Shown one piece after another: positions 11,023-22,857 of a stretch of DNA of 64,000 nt. The position numbers were made by a program, and so were the translations under genes. Location of the stretch: positions 930,001-994,000 of the forward strand of contig JBCAMK010000001.1 in the NCBI GenBank assembly GCA_038503065.1, written 5' to 3'. Every line of letters begins with the position of its first letter. Position 1 is the stretch's first letter. Source of the stretch: Paragyromitra xinjiangensis (taxonomy: Eukaryota; Ascomycota; Pezizomycetes; Pezizales; Discinaceae). Below the pieces are notes generated by a model. The model was not told the origin of the DNA, did no database searches, and was given only the letters and a program-made list of their open reading frames with translations.

Positions 11023-14000
11023 TGCGCAACACTCGCTGCAAATGCGACAGCATCAGCAGCATCAAAGGCAGGCATCACAAAACGGAGTCTCTCAGGTCAA
11101 TGGTATTATATCCTTTCTCATGTTGTGAACCTGACCACTTTTTCGCCCATACTAATTTCCTCGTTTTCAGGTCGGCCACCGGTACAATCGCAGCAAACTC
11201 CACAGGCTCAAAACTCCGAATCCCCTCAGAGTCGTCAGACTCCGCAATCATCTGCTACCACCAATGGCGTTGCTCCTCCTACCCCATCATCTACTGGAGC
11301 AAAGGCGGGAGCTCCCCCAAATAACTCTACTTTCACGCAGGACCAGCTGGGGATATTAAGGAATCAAATCATGGCGTTCAAGATGATTTCGAAGAATCTT
11401 GCAGTCCCTGCAAACATACAAACCGCCATATTCTCTTCATATCCACCAAAACTTGATGCCACGGCATCAGGGATTGCTGCAGCAAGTGCTGTCGTTGACG
11501 CAATTGTGAAGGAAGGAGTTGACGGTGATAAAGCGGATGGGACTCCGAAGAAGAAACGATCTGGCTACGAAACCTTTACGTCTCCGTGGACAAATCTCCA
11601 GCCCTACATCGGCTACCACGACCATGGATCACGAGAGAAGCGATTGATGATTCCAAGTATCATGCCCTCTGGAATTGATGTTGCACGGTTACAAGAGGAA
11701 AGAGAACGAGTAATATACAATCGTATCAATGCTCGAAAAGCTGAGCTGGAGAAAATTCCGAGCAATTTGGCCGAGTTCGATTCAAGCAAAGGGGGAGATG
11801 CAATGAGCGATTCACTTAAGCTCAAAGCCTTGATCGAGTATAAGGCACTTTGCCTTCTTCCCAAACAGCGGGCCTTGCGACAAGAAATGGTTAATACCAT
11901 GGTTCACGCCGACAATCTCGCTGTTACTTCGAACCGTGCCATGTTCCGGAGAATGAAGAAGCAATCGTTGAGAGAGGCACGGATTACGGAGAAATTAGAA
12001 AAGCAGCAACGTGACCAGCGTGAGCAAAGGGAGAGGCGGAAGCACGTCGAATACATCCAGGGCGTGATTCATCACGGTCAGGAAATCAAGTCTGCTGCCA
12101 GAGCAAGGGAGTCGAAGGCTCAGAAATTGGGGCGCATGATGTTGCTGCACCACCAGCACATGGAAAAGGAGGAGCAGAAGAGAATGGAGCGAACTGCGAA
12201 GCAGCGTCTTCAGGCACTCAAGGCCAACGACGAAGAGGCATACTTCAAATTGCTCGACCAGGCCAAAGATACTCGTATTACCCATTTGCTCAGACAAACG
12301 GATTCGTTCCTGCAATCTTTGGCTGCAAGTGTGCGACAGCAACAGCGCGACGCTGTTCAGGCTTATGGTATAACCGAAGGCTATGTAGAACCAGAAAGCG
12401 ACGACGATGAAGAAGATTCTGGAAAGGTCGACTACTATGCTGTTGCTCATCGTATCCAAGAAACCATAGACGAGCAGCCACTGATGTTGACTGGCGGTAA
12501 ATTGAAGGATTATCAATTGAAGGGTCTGCAGTGGATGATTTCGTTGTATAATAACAACTTGAACGGTATCTTGGCAGACGAGATGGGTCTCGGTAAAACC
12601 ATTCAAACAATTTCTCTTATCACTTACTTGATTGAGAGGAAGAAGCAGAATGGTCCGTTTTTGGTTATTGTGCCTCTTAGGTAAGCTATATTTTCTACGC
12701 TTATTACATATTTAAGTGCTGTGCTCGACTAGTTGCTGACTTGTTATTAGTACCCTGACCAATTGGAACTTGGAGTTTGACAAGTGGGCGCCGACCGTCG
12801 GCAAGATCGTCTACAAGGGTCCTCCGGCCGTCCGAAAGACGCAGCAAAACTCGATCAAGTACACGACATGGCAAGTTCTCTTAACGACCTATGAGTACAT
12901 CATCAAGGATCGCCCACTCCTTTCTAAGATTAAGTGGAATTACATGATTATCGACGAAGGTCATCGTATGAAGAACAGTCAGTCGAAGCTTAGTGCAACC
13001 TTGACGACTTATTACAATTGTCGATACCGGTTGATCTTGACTGGTACCCCACTTCAAAATAATCTTCCTGAACTGTGGTCTCTTCTTAATTTCGTCCTTC
13101 CAACCATTTTCAAATCGGTCAAGAATTTTGATGAATGGTTTAACACGCCATTCGCAAACACTGGTGGTCAGGATAAGATGGAGCTTACCGAAGAAGAGGC
13201 CCTTTTGGTCATTCGTCGTCTTCATAAAGTCCTTAGACCTTTCTTGTTGCGTCGTTTGAAGAAGGATGTCGAGGCGGAGTTGCCAGAGAAGATCGAGAGG
13301 GTCATCAAGTGCAAGTTTTCTGCGCTCCAGCAGAAACTGTATCAACAGATGATGAACAATGGTATACTTTACGTTAATGATGCAGAAAAGGGCGGGTATG
13401 TATTTCCATTCATAATTGCTTTCAAGCCAGCCACTGATTAGGTAAACAGGAAAATGGGAGTCAAAGGTCTTAGCAACATGATCATGCAGCTGCGTAAGCT
13501 ATGTAATCATCCCTTTGTCTTTGAAGAAGTCGAGAGCGCGGTCAATCCGGCCAAGATCAACAACGACTGTCTATGGCGTACAGCCGGTAAATTCGAGTTG
13601 CTCGATCGTCTATTACCTAAATTCTTTAGAACCGGACATAGGGTTTTGATGTTCTTCCAGATGACACAAATCATGAACATCATGGAGGACTTCTTGCATC
13701 TTCGTGGATTCCGCTACCTGCGTCTTGATGGTTCCACTAAAGCTGATGATCGTTCCGCGTTGTTGAAGGAGTTTAATGCTCCGGAATCACCGTACTTTAT
13801 CTTTTTGCTATCTACCCGTGCTGGTGGTTTAGGTCTCAATTTGCAGACTGCTGATACCGTCATTATTTACGACTCTGATTGGGTATGGATACCTTCTCCC
13901 CTCTACTTAAGAAAAGCACCTAACGCATATGATAGAATCCTCATCAAGATCTGCAAGCTCAAGATCGTGCGCATCGTATCGGTCAAAAGAATGAAGTCCG

Positions 14001-15369
14001 TATCCTTCGTCTTATCACCTCCAACTCCGTTGAAGAACGCATTCTCGAGCGCGCGCAATACAAACTCGACATCGACGGTAAAGTCATCCAGGCCGGAAAG
14101 TTTGACAACAAATCCACCAACGAAGAGCGAGACGCGTTGCTTCGTGTCATGTTGGAAGCCGATACTCAAGACGCCGTCGCTAACGAAGAATTCGACGACG
14201 ACGAACTTAATGTCATCTGCTCGAGGACGGACGATGAATTGACGTTGTTCAGGGAAATGGATGAGGAGCGGAAACGTACTTCGCCATACGGCGAAGGGAA
14301 ACCACTTGGGCGGTTATACGAGGAGAGTGAGCTGCCGGAGATTTATCTTCACGATGACGTCCTCCCGATCGAAGAGCCGCAGGGTCCAGTTGGGCGCGGA
14401 GCAAGAGAGAGGAAGGTGACGAATTATGATGATGGATTGACGGAGGAACAGTGGCTGGATGCGATTGATAACGACGATGATACGATTGAGGATGCGGTCA
14501 AGCGTAAGCGGGATAGGATCGAGCGACGGCAAATCAATAAGGCGAAGAGGACAGGCAATTACGATGACGCTACTCCGCCGCCAGATACTCCACCACCCGT
14601 TGAGGAGACACCGCCAGCTCGGAAAGGCAAGCGAGGCCGGAAACCGAATATTGAGAAGCGTCGTATCGAGGAAATTGAAGAACCGAAGTCACGCAAACGG
14701 CAACGGGTCAGCAAGGGAGGTTATGTGCCATCAGATGCTATCACACCTGGAAACCGTGCGATGCTCCAACGGGCATGTGAGGCTGTTTTCGAAGCCGTAC
14801 ACAGTCTTGAGGAACCGGAAACCGAACGATTGCGCTGCGAGATCTTCGAGAAACTGCCAAGCAAGAAGATCTTCCCAGACTATTATCATATCATTAAGCA
14901 GCCTATCTCATTCAATGAGATCAAGAAACGCATTCGAAATGGCGATTATACGGGTCTGGAGGGCTTCAGGGCGGATTTCAAGTTGATGTTCGACAATGCA
15001 CGCATATATAATGAGGAGGGGTCAATCGTGTACGAGGACGCGAATGCCATGGATGTAAGATTTTTCATCTTCCCATGAATTATGTTTTTTAATACTAACA
15101 ATTTATAGGCGGAATTCGAACTACGCTACACTGAAGAAAAGCGGAATTTCGACGCCCTAGGCAATAGTAATGCTTCCTCTGCCGGTGGCAGCTCCACAGG
15201 TCCCGGCACTAGCGCTGGTACTCCTGCGGCTGCGATGGGAGGGACACCCCATATTAGGTTGAAGGTTAGGGGCCATAATGATCGCGGAGGTGGGGGTGGA
15301 AGGGGGGGTAGTAGGGACGCACGGTCACCCGACGACGATACAGCGGGTAGCGGAGACGAGTCGGATTAG
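10669..15369 (+). CDS. STH1: SNF2-family chromatin-remodelling ATPase with bromodomain (STH1/SNF2 type)
   Basis: Catalytic ATPase of an RSC/SWI-SNF complex, which slides or evicts nucleosomes in the nucleus. Seven exons join in phase (10669-10764, 10847-11102, 11171-12680, 12751-13395, 13450-13882, 13936-15054, 15109-15369), giving 1439 aa. Order of domains: Gln-rich N-terminus with 14 consecutive Gln; an HSA-like basic helical region ([19 protein letters not shown]); SNF2 helicase with Walker [19 protein letters not shown] as motif II, and LTGTPLQNN; helicase C with [11 protein letters not shown] and [11 protein letters not shown]; an acidic SnAC-like stretch; AT-hook-like GKRGRKP; and a bromodomain with [13 protein letters not shown] and [12 protein letters not shown] Gly-rich tail ends in DESD. 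Kozak-like GCCATGA surrounds the start. The bromodomain fits both STH1 and SNF2; the compact length favours STH1. Confidence 0.93.
10979..11020 (+). repeat. CAG/CAA repeat coding poly-glutamine in STH1
   Basis: Fourteen Gln codons, the last nine of them pure CAG. It lies in exon 2, in the disordered N-terminus of the remodeller, and is prone to length change. Confidence 0.9.
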
Positions 15370-16077
15370 ATTATTTTGGGATTGGGTTGACTTTTAGTTT
15401 TTTCCTTTTCTTTTTTACTCCTACCTTCTTGTTCTCACTCTCTACCTATTACTAGAAAAGTGCATCGGATGGATGGGACGGATGGATGTTTGGGAGCGAG
15501 GGTCTGGTAGACTAGGTGCTCTATTTTACTTATACTTTTTTTTGTCCCCCCTTACAACTTTTTTTTTCTACCTGCGATGTTTTCTTTTCGGAATGTATGG
15601 GATGTTGTGTAAAATAAAAGGGGGTGTGGGTTTTTTGTTTTGAAAACAAATATTTCACTGGAAATTATCTGTGATAGACCCTTACAGAGGCATGTTTGTG
15701 GCGCCACGGGTTGTCACCCAGAGGCTAGAGAAGATAAAGGGGGAGAAGTTGAGGATGTTTAATGTTTACAAGTATTACGTAGCGTACAGTAGTTAATAGT
15801 ATCAATTTCAGAGATATCCGTAGCTTTCCCACCTCAGGACAACGCACAAAATGGACCACTTTACTCCCACCGCGTGAAGTCGAGATCACGTGTAAAGACG
15901 GGTAACCACACGGCGCGTCGTTCAGGGTAACCCCTGCACAGCGCGCATTCGTTGTTTTTGCGACTTGAGAGCCTCAAAACACTCGTTATTCGTCAAAAGG
16001 TGCGACAACAAAGACCTTGCGACTTGCGACTTGAGATCGACAGTTCGACCCCCTCTCCCAACTCCAACACCTTCACC
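15370..16077. other. Spacer between STH1 and CFT2
   Basis: Holds the T-rich 3' UTR of STH1, then the CFT2 promoter, which has a TCACGTG core near 15887. No coding sequence seen. Confidence 0.5.
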
Positions 16078-19000
16078 ATGTTCCACTTCACCCCGTTACT
16101 TGGGGCCCAGTCGGACTCGCCAGCTTGCCAGTCTTTACTAGAGCTGGATAATGGTATCAAGATACTTATCGATGTCGGCTGGGACGAGACCTTCGATGTG
16201 GGAATGCTGGCGGAACTAGAACGGTTAGTCCCAGGAAATTCCCCACAATAGTAATATGAATAAGGTCTCTGACGAAATATGGCTTCTACCTAGGTATACG
16301 TCGTCAATCGACCTAATCCTCCTTACACATCCCACTCTCTCGCATATGGGGGCTTACGCCCACGCATGCAAACATATTCCCACATTCTCCTCAATCCCCG
16401 TCTACAGCACCTTCCCCGTCTCCAACCTCGGCCGTTTACTCCTACAAGATCTTTACCTTTCTACACCTCTAGCATCTACAAGTCTCTTCGAGGCACCTAA
16501 TTTACCACCACCCAAAGCAGAGGATTTTACAGCCCCTGCGATTCTCCCACCTGGGAGCTCCGAGGAGCTCCCGGAAGGTGCGCTAAAGCTGCCGCCAACG
16601 AGCGCTGAGATTGATTCATACTGTACTAGGATAATAACACTAAAATACTCACAGCCGACACCATTGCACTCGGCAGCTGCGCGCGTGTCGGGCAAGCTGG
16701 GAAGCATTACAATTACGGCGTATTCTGCGGGCCATTCGTTAGGTGGGACGATATGGAAGATTCAGCAGGCGCAAGAGTCGATTGTTTACGCTGTCGACTG
16801 GAATCATTCACGTGAGAATTGTCTCCGGGCTGCAGCTTTCCTTTCAGGGGGTGGAGTGCCGGTTGAGACGTTGGGGAGGCCTACAGCGCTCGTGTGCTCT
16901 TCCAAGAACTCGGAGGTGGTGAATATTGCTGGTGGTAGGAAAAAGAGGGATGAGATGTTGCTAGAATCGATTAAGAAGACAGCACTAGAGAGAGGTGGGA
17001 CCGTATTAATTCCTACGGATTCGGTCGGGAGAGTGTTGGAGTTGGTTTATCTGTTAGAACATGCATGGCGAAAGGATTCAGAGCTGTCATCAAGGGCTAA
17101 GGGGAAAGGTGTGAGTTTGTATCTGGCGGGGAGACGAGTCAAGAGGTTGGGGCAGGTCGTGGGAAGTATGTTGGAATGGATGGACGAAGGAGTAGTCCGA
17201 GAGTTTGAAGCTATTGCTGGGGGAGAGAAGAGGGGTAATCGCGGAGGGAATGACAATAGTGGAAGTGGAAAGGGTAGCGATGGGAACAAGGCCGGACCGT
17301 TCGATTTCACACATCTGAATCTAGTATCGACGCAAGGTCACCTATCGAGGGTCTTGAATGATGGCAGCGAAAGGGGCAAGGTCATCATTGCTTCAGATTC
17401 AAGCCTAGGTTGGGGCTTCAGCCGAGAAGTCCTCATGAAGCTTGCGAGCGATGAGAAGAACTTAGTTGTCCTGACCGAGCGTGGTGACGGCAGAGTTAGC
17501 TGGGCAGGTAGTCTATGGGACGAATGGAAAGAAGGCACATCCCCCAACGGCGAAGATAAATTCCCTATCCCTGGTCAAGACGTTCCCATGAAAGGCAAAC
17601 GCATACCACTCGATGTAAGCCCCTCGCCCTCTACCCCCACTACAACGGTCCTAATTGAACCAGATTCACCACCGAACCCCCCTCGAAGGCGACGAACTCA
17701 AATCCTACAACCGCCATCTTGCCGCGCAGGCCGCCCTCACCTCTCAACACGCATCCCTCGTTTCCGCCTCCGGCCTACCATCATCTATCGGCGCTGAGCC
17801 TGATGATGATGACGCTTCCTCATCCTCAGATGACGACTCCGATTCTGAGCGTCAAGGTAAGGCCCTCACCACAGCCAATAGTAAGAAGATCTCCGCAGCA
17901 ACCGTTATGCTTGGTGGCGCCGCCCCCTCAGGGTATGGCGGCGGCAAGGTGGAAATTGGGGTCAATATCCTACTACGGGGTAATAATGTCTACGACTACG
18001 ATGTCCGCGGCGCGAAAGGCCGCAATCGCATGTTCCCCTTCGTGATGCGCCGACGAAGGGTCGATGAATACGGCGAAGTAATCCGCACGGAGGAATATAT
18101 GCGTGCCGAGGAAAAGGCCGAAGAGGACCTCATCGACGAAGCAGACGCAACTGAAGAGCGCGTCATTGGTAAAAAGCGAAAATGGGATGAAGGTGAAAAG
18201 GCCGGCACTGCAGCAAGACGACTAAGCCGTGGCGCTACAGACGCTGGGAAAAAGCGTCGTATGGTGAAAGGCAAGAAAGGAAAGCCAGAAAACGATGACG
18301 GATATGAACCGGATGATGGTGAAGCTGACGAAGGGGAAGAGGGTGATGAAGATGATGGAGAAGACGAGGAGGCACTCCTAGCACTGCCGAGTAAAGTCAC
18401 ATTCACGTCTGTTGAGGTGGAGATGCGGATTCGCGTTGCATTCATTGATTTTGCTGGACTCCATGATTCTAGGAGTCTTCGCATGCTCTTGCCGCTCATC
18501 AAGCCACGTAAACTTATCCTGGTTGCTGGACGAGAATCAGAGACGAGGAGTCTTGCCAACGATTGCAGGCAGCTACTTAGTGGACGTGGTATCATGGGTC
18601 GTGGCGACAGCACTACGGGGACAGACGTGTACATGCCGCAGGTTGGCATAAAAGTCAATGCAAGCGTGGATACGAACGCATGGACCGTCAAGCTCAGCGA
18701 GAACCTTGTCCGCGGACTTAAGTGGCAGACCGTACGAGGGCTGGGAGTCGTGCATGTTGTCGGCCGTGTTATGCGCGCAGAAGACAGTAAGGGGGTGAGT
18801 GTCGATGCTGAGGAGCGGGGGATGAAGAAATTGAAGATTGAGGCTCACTCAGACACTGAGGGGGAGAAGAAGAAGGAGAACCTCGTGCTCGACATACTAC
18901 CGCCTGCACTTGCAGCGGCGACAAGGAGCGTCGCGCAGCCGATTCATGTGGGCGATATCAGGTTGGCGGATCTGAGGCGAGTGTTGCTAGATGACGGACT

Positions 19001-19196
19001 CACGGCAGAGTTTAGAGGGGAGGGAACATTGTTGATCGATGGAGTTGTTGCAGTGAGGAAGGGTGGTGTGGGGAACGTCATCATCGAGGACGGAGGTGGA
19101 GGGATGTTGAGGAGGGCGGGAAAAGACGGGAAGGGAAGCTTTGTGGAAGTTAGGAGGAGGGTTTATGATGGGCTTGCTGTGGTTGCGGGAGGGTAA
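16078..19196 (+). CDS. CFT2: Cleavage and polyadenylation factor subunit CFT2 (CPSF100 homologue)
   Basis: Subunit of the nuclear pre-mRNA cleavage/polyadenylation complex. Exons 16078-16223, 16294-17614 and 17664-19196 join in phase and give 999 aa. It begins with a metallo-beta-lactamase fold (MFHFTPLLGAQSDSPACQSL). The metal-binding His motif of the nuclease subunit is replaced by LLTHPTLSHMGAY, as is usual for the inactive CPSF100 paralogue. The beta-CASP region includes YSAGHSLGGTIWKI and YAVDWNHSRENCL. A fungal acidic/basic insert (about residues 530-730, with runs of Asp/Glu) precedes the C-terminal domain. The second intron (49 bp) has a CTAAT branch. The ATG at 16078 is chosen because it begins the conserved N-terminal motif. 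Confidence 0.93.
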
Positions 19197-20173
19197 TGAG
19201 GATGGCGTTGTATTTGTATATGTATTACTATCATATTTTCAGTACGGTTGGGGGTTGGATAGAGGTTACAATTTGGCCAAAATGGTTACGAATTTCTTCA
19301 AGTCATTCTTATAGTTGTTTAGCGAGAATTTTTTTTGAACCGTGTCTAATTTTCTTGTTGATGACCTAGATGTTTAAAATGAAAAATAACAATCTACCAA
19401 CTTGTGCCAACTCATCCCATCACAGAATATCACTCGTAAATCAAGTAACGATGCGCCGTTGATAGATAATAGATTCTTCGTCAGATTCTTCGTGCCCTAC
19501 GCACGTCTTTTTTTCGTTTACTTGCCTTTATAGCCAAGTTGGGTGGTAGCATAGATTACATGTGTTACCGAAATGAATTCAAATGGGTTTTTTTTCAGGG
19601 AATTTTATCGGGTGCCTCGTCTATTGCGCAACAGTCTAGGCTTGGACCCAGGACTCATTGAATTAGCTCTACCTCCTCACCAGGAGGTCCAGCGTTCAGA
19701 TCCCCGGCTCGTGTCCGGAAAGGTAAGTCATCCTAAGATGCTGGATGATCCCTTTTGTTGTGGGATACTACAGAGATGGTATTCATCGGCTTGGGGATTT
19801 TTATGGTATTGTAGTTTTCTGTGTTTTTTGCATTAAACCCCTTGCTTTCTGTCCCGAAGTCTAGGATGCCGGAGTCGGTCACTGCTCCCTATCATGCTCA
19901 CAAGCCTCGTGCACTAGGCTAAATTTTCGCTTTTCTTGTACCCAACCTTTCTAGAATTATCAATTAGGAACACGAAACTCTGTCCTAATATTGGTTATTT
20001 CTCTTCTAGTAATGCATATGTTATATGTAGGTACCGTCTCCCTCAAGGACACCTATCTTGATAGATATTTATCTAAATGCTACATGTAGTTCCATAAGAG
20101 TACAAGGGCCAAAGGCGCCTGGGATGTGTAAACCACCTGAATAATATGAACCATCTAAGCGCCAAACCCAAAT
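19197..20173. other. Intergenic region, convergent 3' ends
   Basis: Contains the 3' UTRs of CFT2 and the MUP1-like gene. A 6-bp hairpin CCTCCTCACCAGGAGG lies near 19673-19688. No gene supported on either strand. Confidence 0.45.
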
Positions 20174-22306
20174 CTAATCATATCTCTTCACCAGCCGCGT
20201 TACTGTTGTTCCGTCATCTAGAATATCAAATGCCTCTTCTACGGTATATCCTTTCCATCTAGGTAGCACCTTGATCCATATGTACCAATAAAATACTGAA
20301 AATAGAAGTCTATGGGGGTTTGGTAAGTAAATTCTGCTCATAGATTGAAAGTAGGTGAAGGAATACTCACGTTGATGTGCCAACTACGGCATACGTTCCG
20401 TACCTAGAAACCCCACGGTTAGAACTATTACAGGATTTCCTGGGTTAAGGAAACTCACCAAAAGCTAACATCTCCCTTACTGTCTTTTTCATGCATGAAT
20501 GGTGACGCTAATAGAGTCAAGGAGAGTGCTATTTGGACAAAAGGTGCTATTATCCACGCACGGAATGGCCTATTGGTAAGTGGTTCTCGTTTCCTGAGTA
20601 TGAGTAACCCGACCCCGACAGCAATCGACATGAATTGCGCAGGATACCCTACAACGTCTAGGATGAACGCATAGACGTCTCCGGCTGGTGGTATGGTTAT
20701 TACAAGAATCGAAGGGATTAGATGGATTAGGAGGCCACCAAGCGGGGCGTTAAAGGGTTTGTTGGAGGCTAGAAGGGAGGCGTAGGGAACAAAACCCTGA
20801 CGAGCGATTTCTATAAATGGTAAGCGAAAGGTCGGAAATATCGGCTCGTGTTTTAGAGGCTTCTTTCATACCTTGATTGATGCGAGATTCGGAATATGTC
20901 ACCACAAACACATTTCCCAAGGCGCTGATAGCAATCATGCTCGGTAAAATAATCCTCCCTGCCATATCACCGAACACACGGGTGAAGAATAAGGCCGCAA
21001 CAAGCTGCCCTGAATTTCTAATTTCTTCTAATGGTACTACCGAGAAGTATGCCAAGTTGATGAGCAGGTATGTTCCAGTTACTATCATCATCGCTGCGGG
21101 AGCTGCAGATTTTAAGGTCCTTATAGGATCTCGCACTTCGTTCATCACATTGTTCACATTCCCGTAGCCGGCAAATGAGTAAAGTACTTTAAGCAGTGCC
21201 ATAGCAATCAAACTCAAATTTGTCTCACTTCCCTCGAAAAAGTGCGGGAAGTCCAGCTGGGAAGGTCCCGAGCGACTTTTTCCGGTAATGAGGACGGTCA
21301 AACCAGTAAAAACCATGAATAGCATCAGGAATATCTTCATGAATCCTAAGGCATTTTGAACCCGGATTCCTAATGTTTCCCGAAGGGAGATATTCAGCAA
21401 AATTCAACTGTCTCAAACAATTTTTGTTGACCGACCAGTCTTCAGAGAATACCCATGTATCGCTGTTACCAAAATCATAACACTAACAGCTAGTGACCTT
21501 TGGTTCCGTGCTGTTTGTTCTTTGCCTAAAACATACAGCATGTATTGTGCGAAGATGATGCAGTTACTTGCGCTAAACCCGAGAAGTATTGACTGGATCG
21601 CGAAAACCGTACTGGCGAGAAATTTTGGCCTTCGGTACACATATTCAAGGTATACCTATCGTTTTCAAGTAATTTTATCAGAAAACAGTAGGTAGTGCGT
21701 CTTATTTGACATAAGACTAGTATATTTGAGGTAATTTCGTTAGTTACCTTCATCCCTCCGCTCCTTGGCAACATGGTCCCAAGCTCCAACAAAACGGCTA
21801 ATCCACAGGAAGCGATTAATGCTCCAACCTTTTGTTCACGTCGCGTACTGTCAGACGCTTGTCCCTTATCTCCCATCTCTTCACGTTACAGAAGAATACT
21901 TACGGCCCATAGCACAAGACTCATCCCTGGGCTCCCAGCCGTAACTAATATGGTCCCCGGTGTCGCAAACACCTATTCCGCTGTTAGGCAACGTTTTTGT
22001 GTCCTCACGCAAAGTTACTCAAATAGAGACGCTGTACAAAAATCAAGCTCCCAAGATCCAGATACATACTCCGCTCCCTATCATTCTCGAAAATATCATT
22101 ATCACAGCCGAGGTCCAGCCCAGGTTTCTGCCAACTACCGCGTCTTCAAGGTTGACATCTTCTTCTACCGCTCGCTTTCCCAAAGCGGGCTTCAGATTAG
22201 TAGTACCATACTCTGATGATGAAGATGATGATGAGGAGGTTGGTACTGATGGTTCATGTTGAAGTAGTGCTTCTTCTTCCTCGGGAACGTGTTGCGACGA
22301 AGGCAT
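20174..22306 (-). CDS. MUP1: High-affinity methionine permease-like amino acid transporter (MUP1 family, APC superfamily)
   Basis: Plasma-membrane amino acid transporter of the LAT-like fungal group. The protein starts MPSSQHVPEEEEALL with a Ser-rich cytosolic tail. The first membrane segment holds the substrate-binding motif SRMIGSG, completed across an intron by VFATPGTILVTAGSPG. Further hydrophobic segments follow, with LELGTMLPRSGGMK, the SFAGYGNVNNVMNEV motif, SALGNVFVVTYSESRINQG joined to EIARQGFVPYA, and PFNAPLGGLLIH. About 12 membrane segments are expected. The C-terminus ends RLVKRYD. At least eight short introns interrupt the gene. Upstream there are paired GATAAG sites and a CACGTG core, which would fit nitrogen/sulfur control. 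The family is secure; methionine as substrate is inferred from similarity. Confidence 0.85.
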
Positions 22307-22559
22307 ATTTTTGTGGCGTATGATCAGGTCCAGAGAAACATCTGCGGGTAGAGAACTCTAATGGTATTTAAATCGGGAGTACATGTAGGTTGACGCGATA
22401 CAACTGATAACATGCGTGACGGGAGGTGGTACGAGGCTGCTTTGATTATGCGGTTGACCAGGGTGTTGTAACCCCAATAAACTGGTGCCGGCAACTCGCA
22501 CGCAATCCAAGGGGCTGGTTACACCAGGCACAGCTCAACACGCCGGTGTTAACCTCTGT

Positions 22560-22576
22560 GATAAGTCCCTGATAAG
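22560..22576. promoter_or_regulatory. Tandem GATAAG sites upstream of the MUP1-like gene
   Basis: GATAAG at 22560-22565 and 22571-22576 lie in a direct repeat, about 255-270 bp upstream of the MUP1-like start. GATA sites are bound by AreA/Gln3-type nitrogen regulators that control permease genes. The role here is inferred. Confidence 0.4.
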
Positions 22577-22692
22577 TCCTTGATTTCAAATCATACAGTA
22601 ATAACATTCAAAGAACTGTTCTGCTGGATATCAACAACATCGCACTACAAGATTCACAGGTAATCACTCGTGCAAATTTCATCACTAAGGTC

Positions 22693-22698
22693 CACGTG
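22693..22698. promoter_or_regulatory. CACGTG E-box upstream of the MUP1-like gene
   Basis: CACGTG about 390 bp upstream of the permease start and 160 bp beyond the ELP3 stop. In yeast this is the Cbf1/Met4 site of sulfur genes, MUP1 included. It may lie in the ELP3 3' UTR, so function is uncertain. Confidence 0.3.
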
Positions 22699-22857
22699 GT
22701 ACCCATTCTAAATTTTGTCAAGAGGACTTTTGACCCCATAGAATAGAGATAGTACATAGAATCACCAAATGTTCTAACGCCAAAGTTATACATAGTAAAA
22801 ACGTACTTTACATACAACTTAGAAAAAGATGGCTCACAAAACGATAGATACATGTGA

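Noticed and set aside
17996..18691. 231-aa Ser-rich minus-strand ORF
   Set aside because: Antisense shadow of the CFT2 acidic insert (Asp/Glu codons read backwards as Ser/Arg).
19600..19740. tRNA-like stretch with GTTCAGATCC resembling a B box and a CCTCCT/AGGAGG hairpin
   Set aside because: No matching acceptor stem and no A-box consensus at the right distance; the T stem does not pair.
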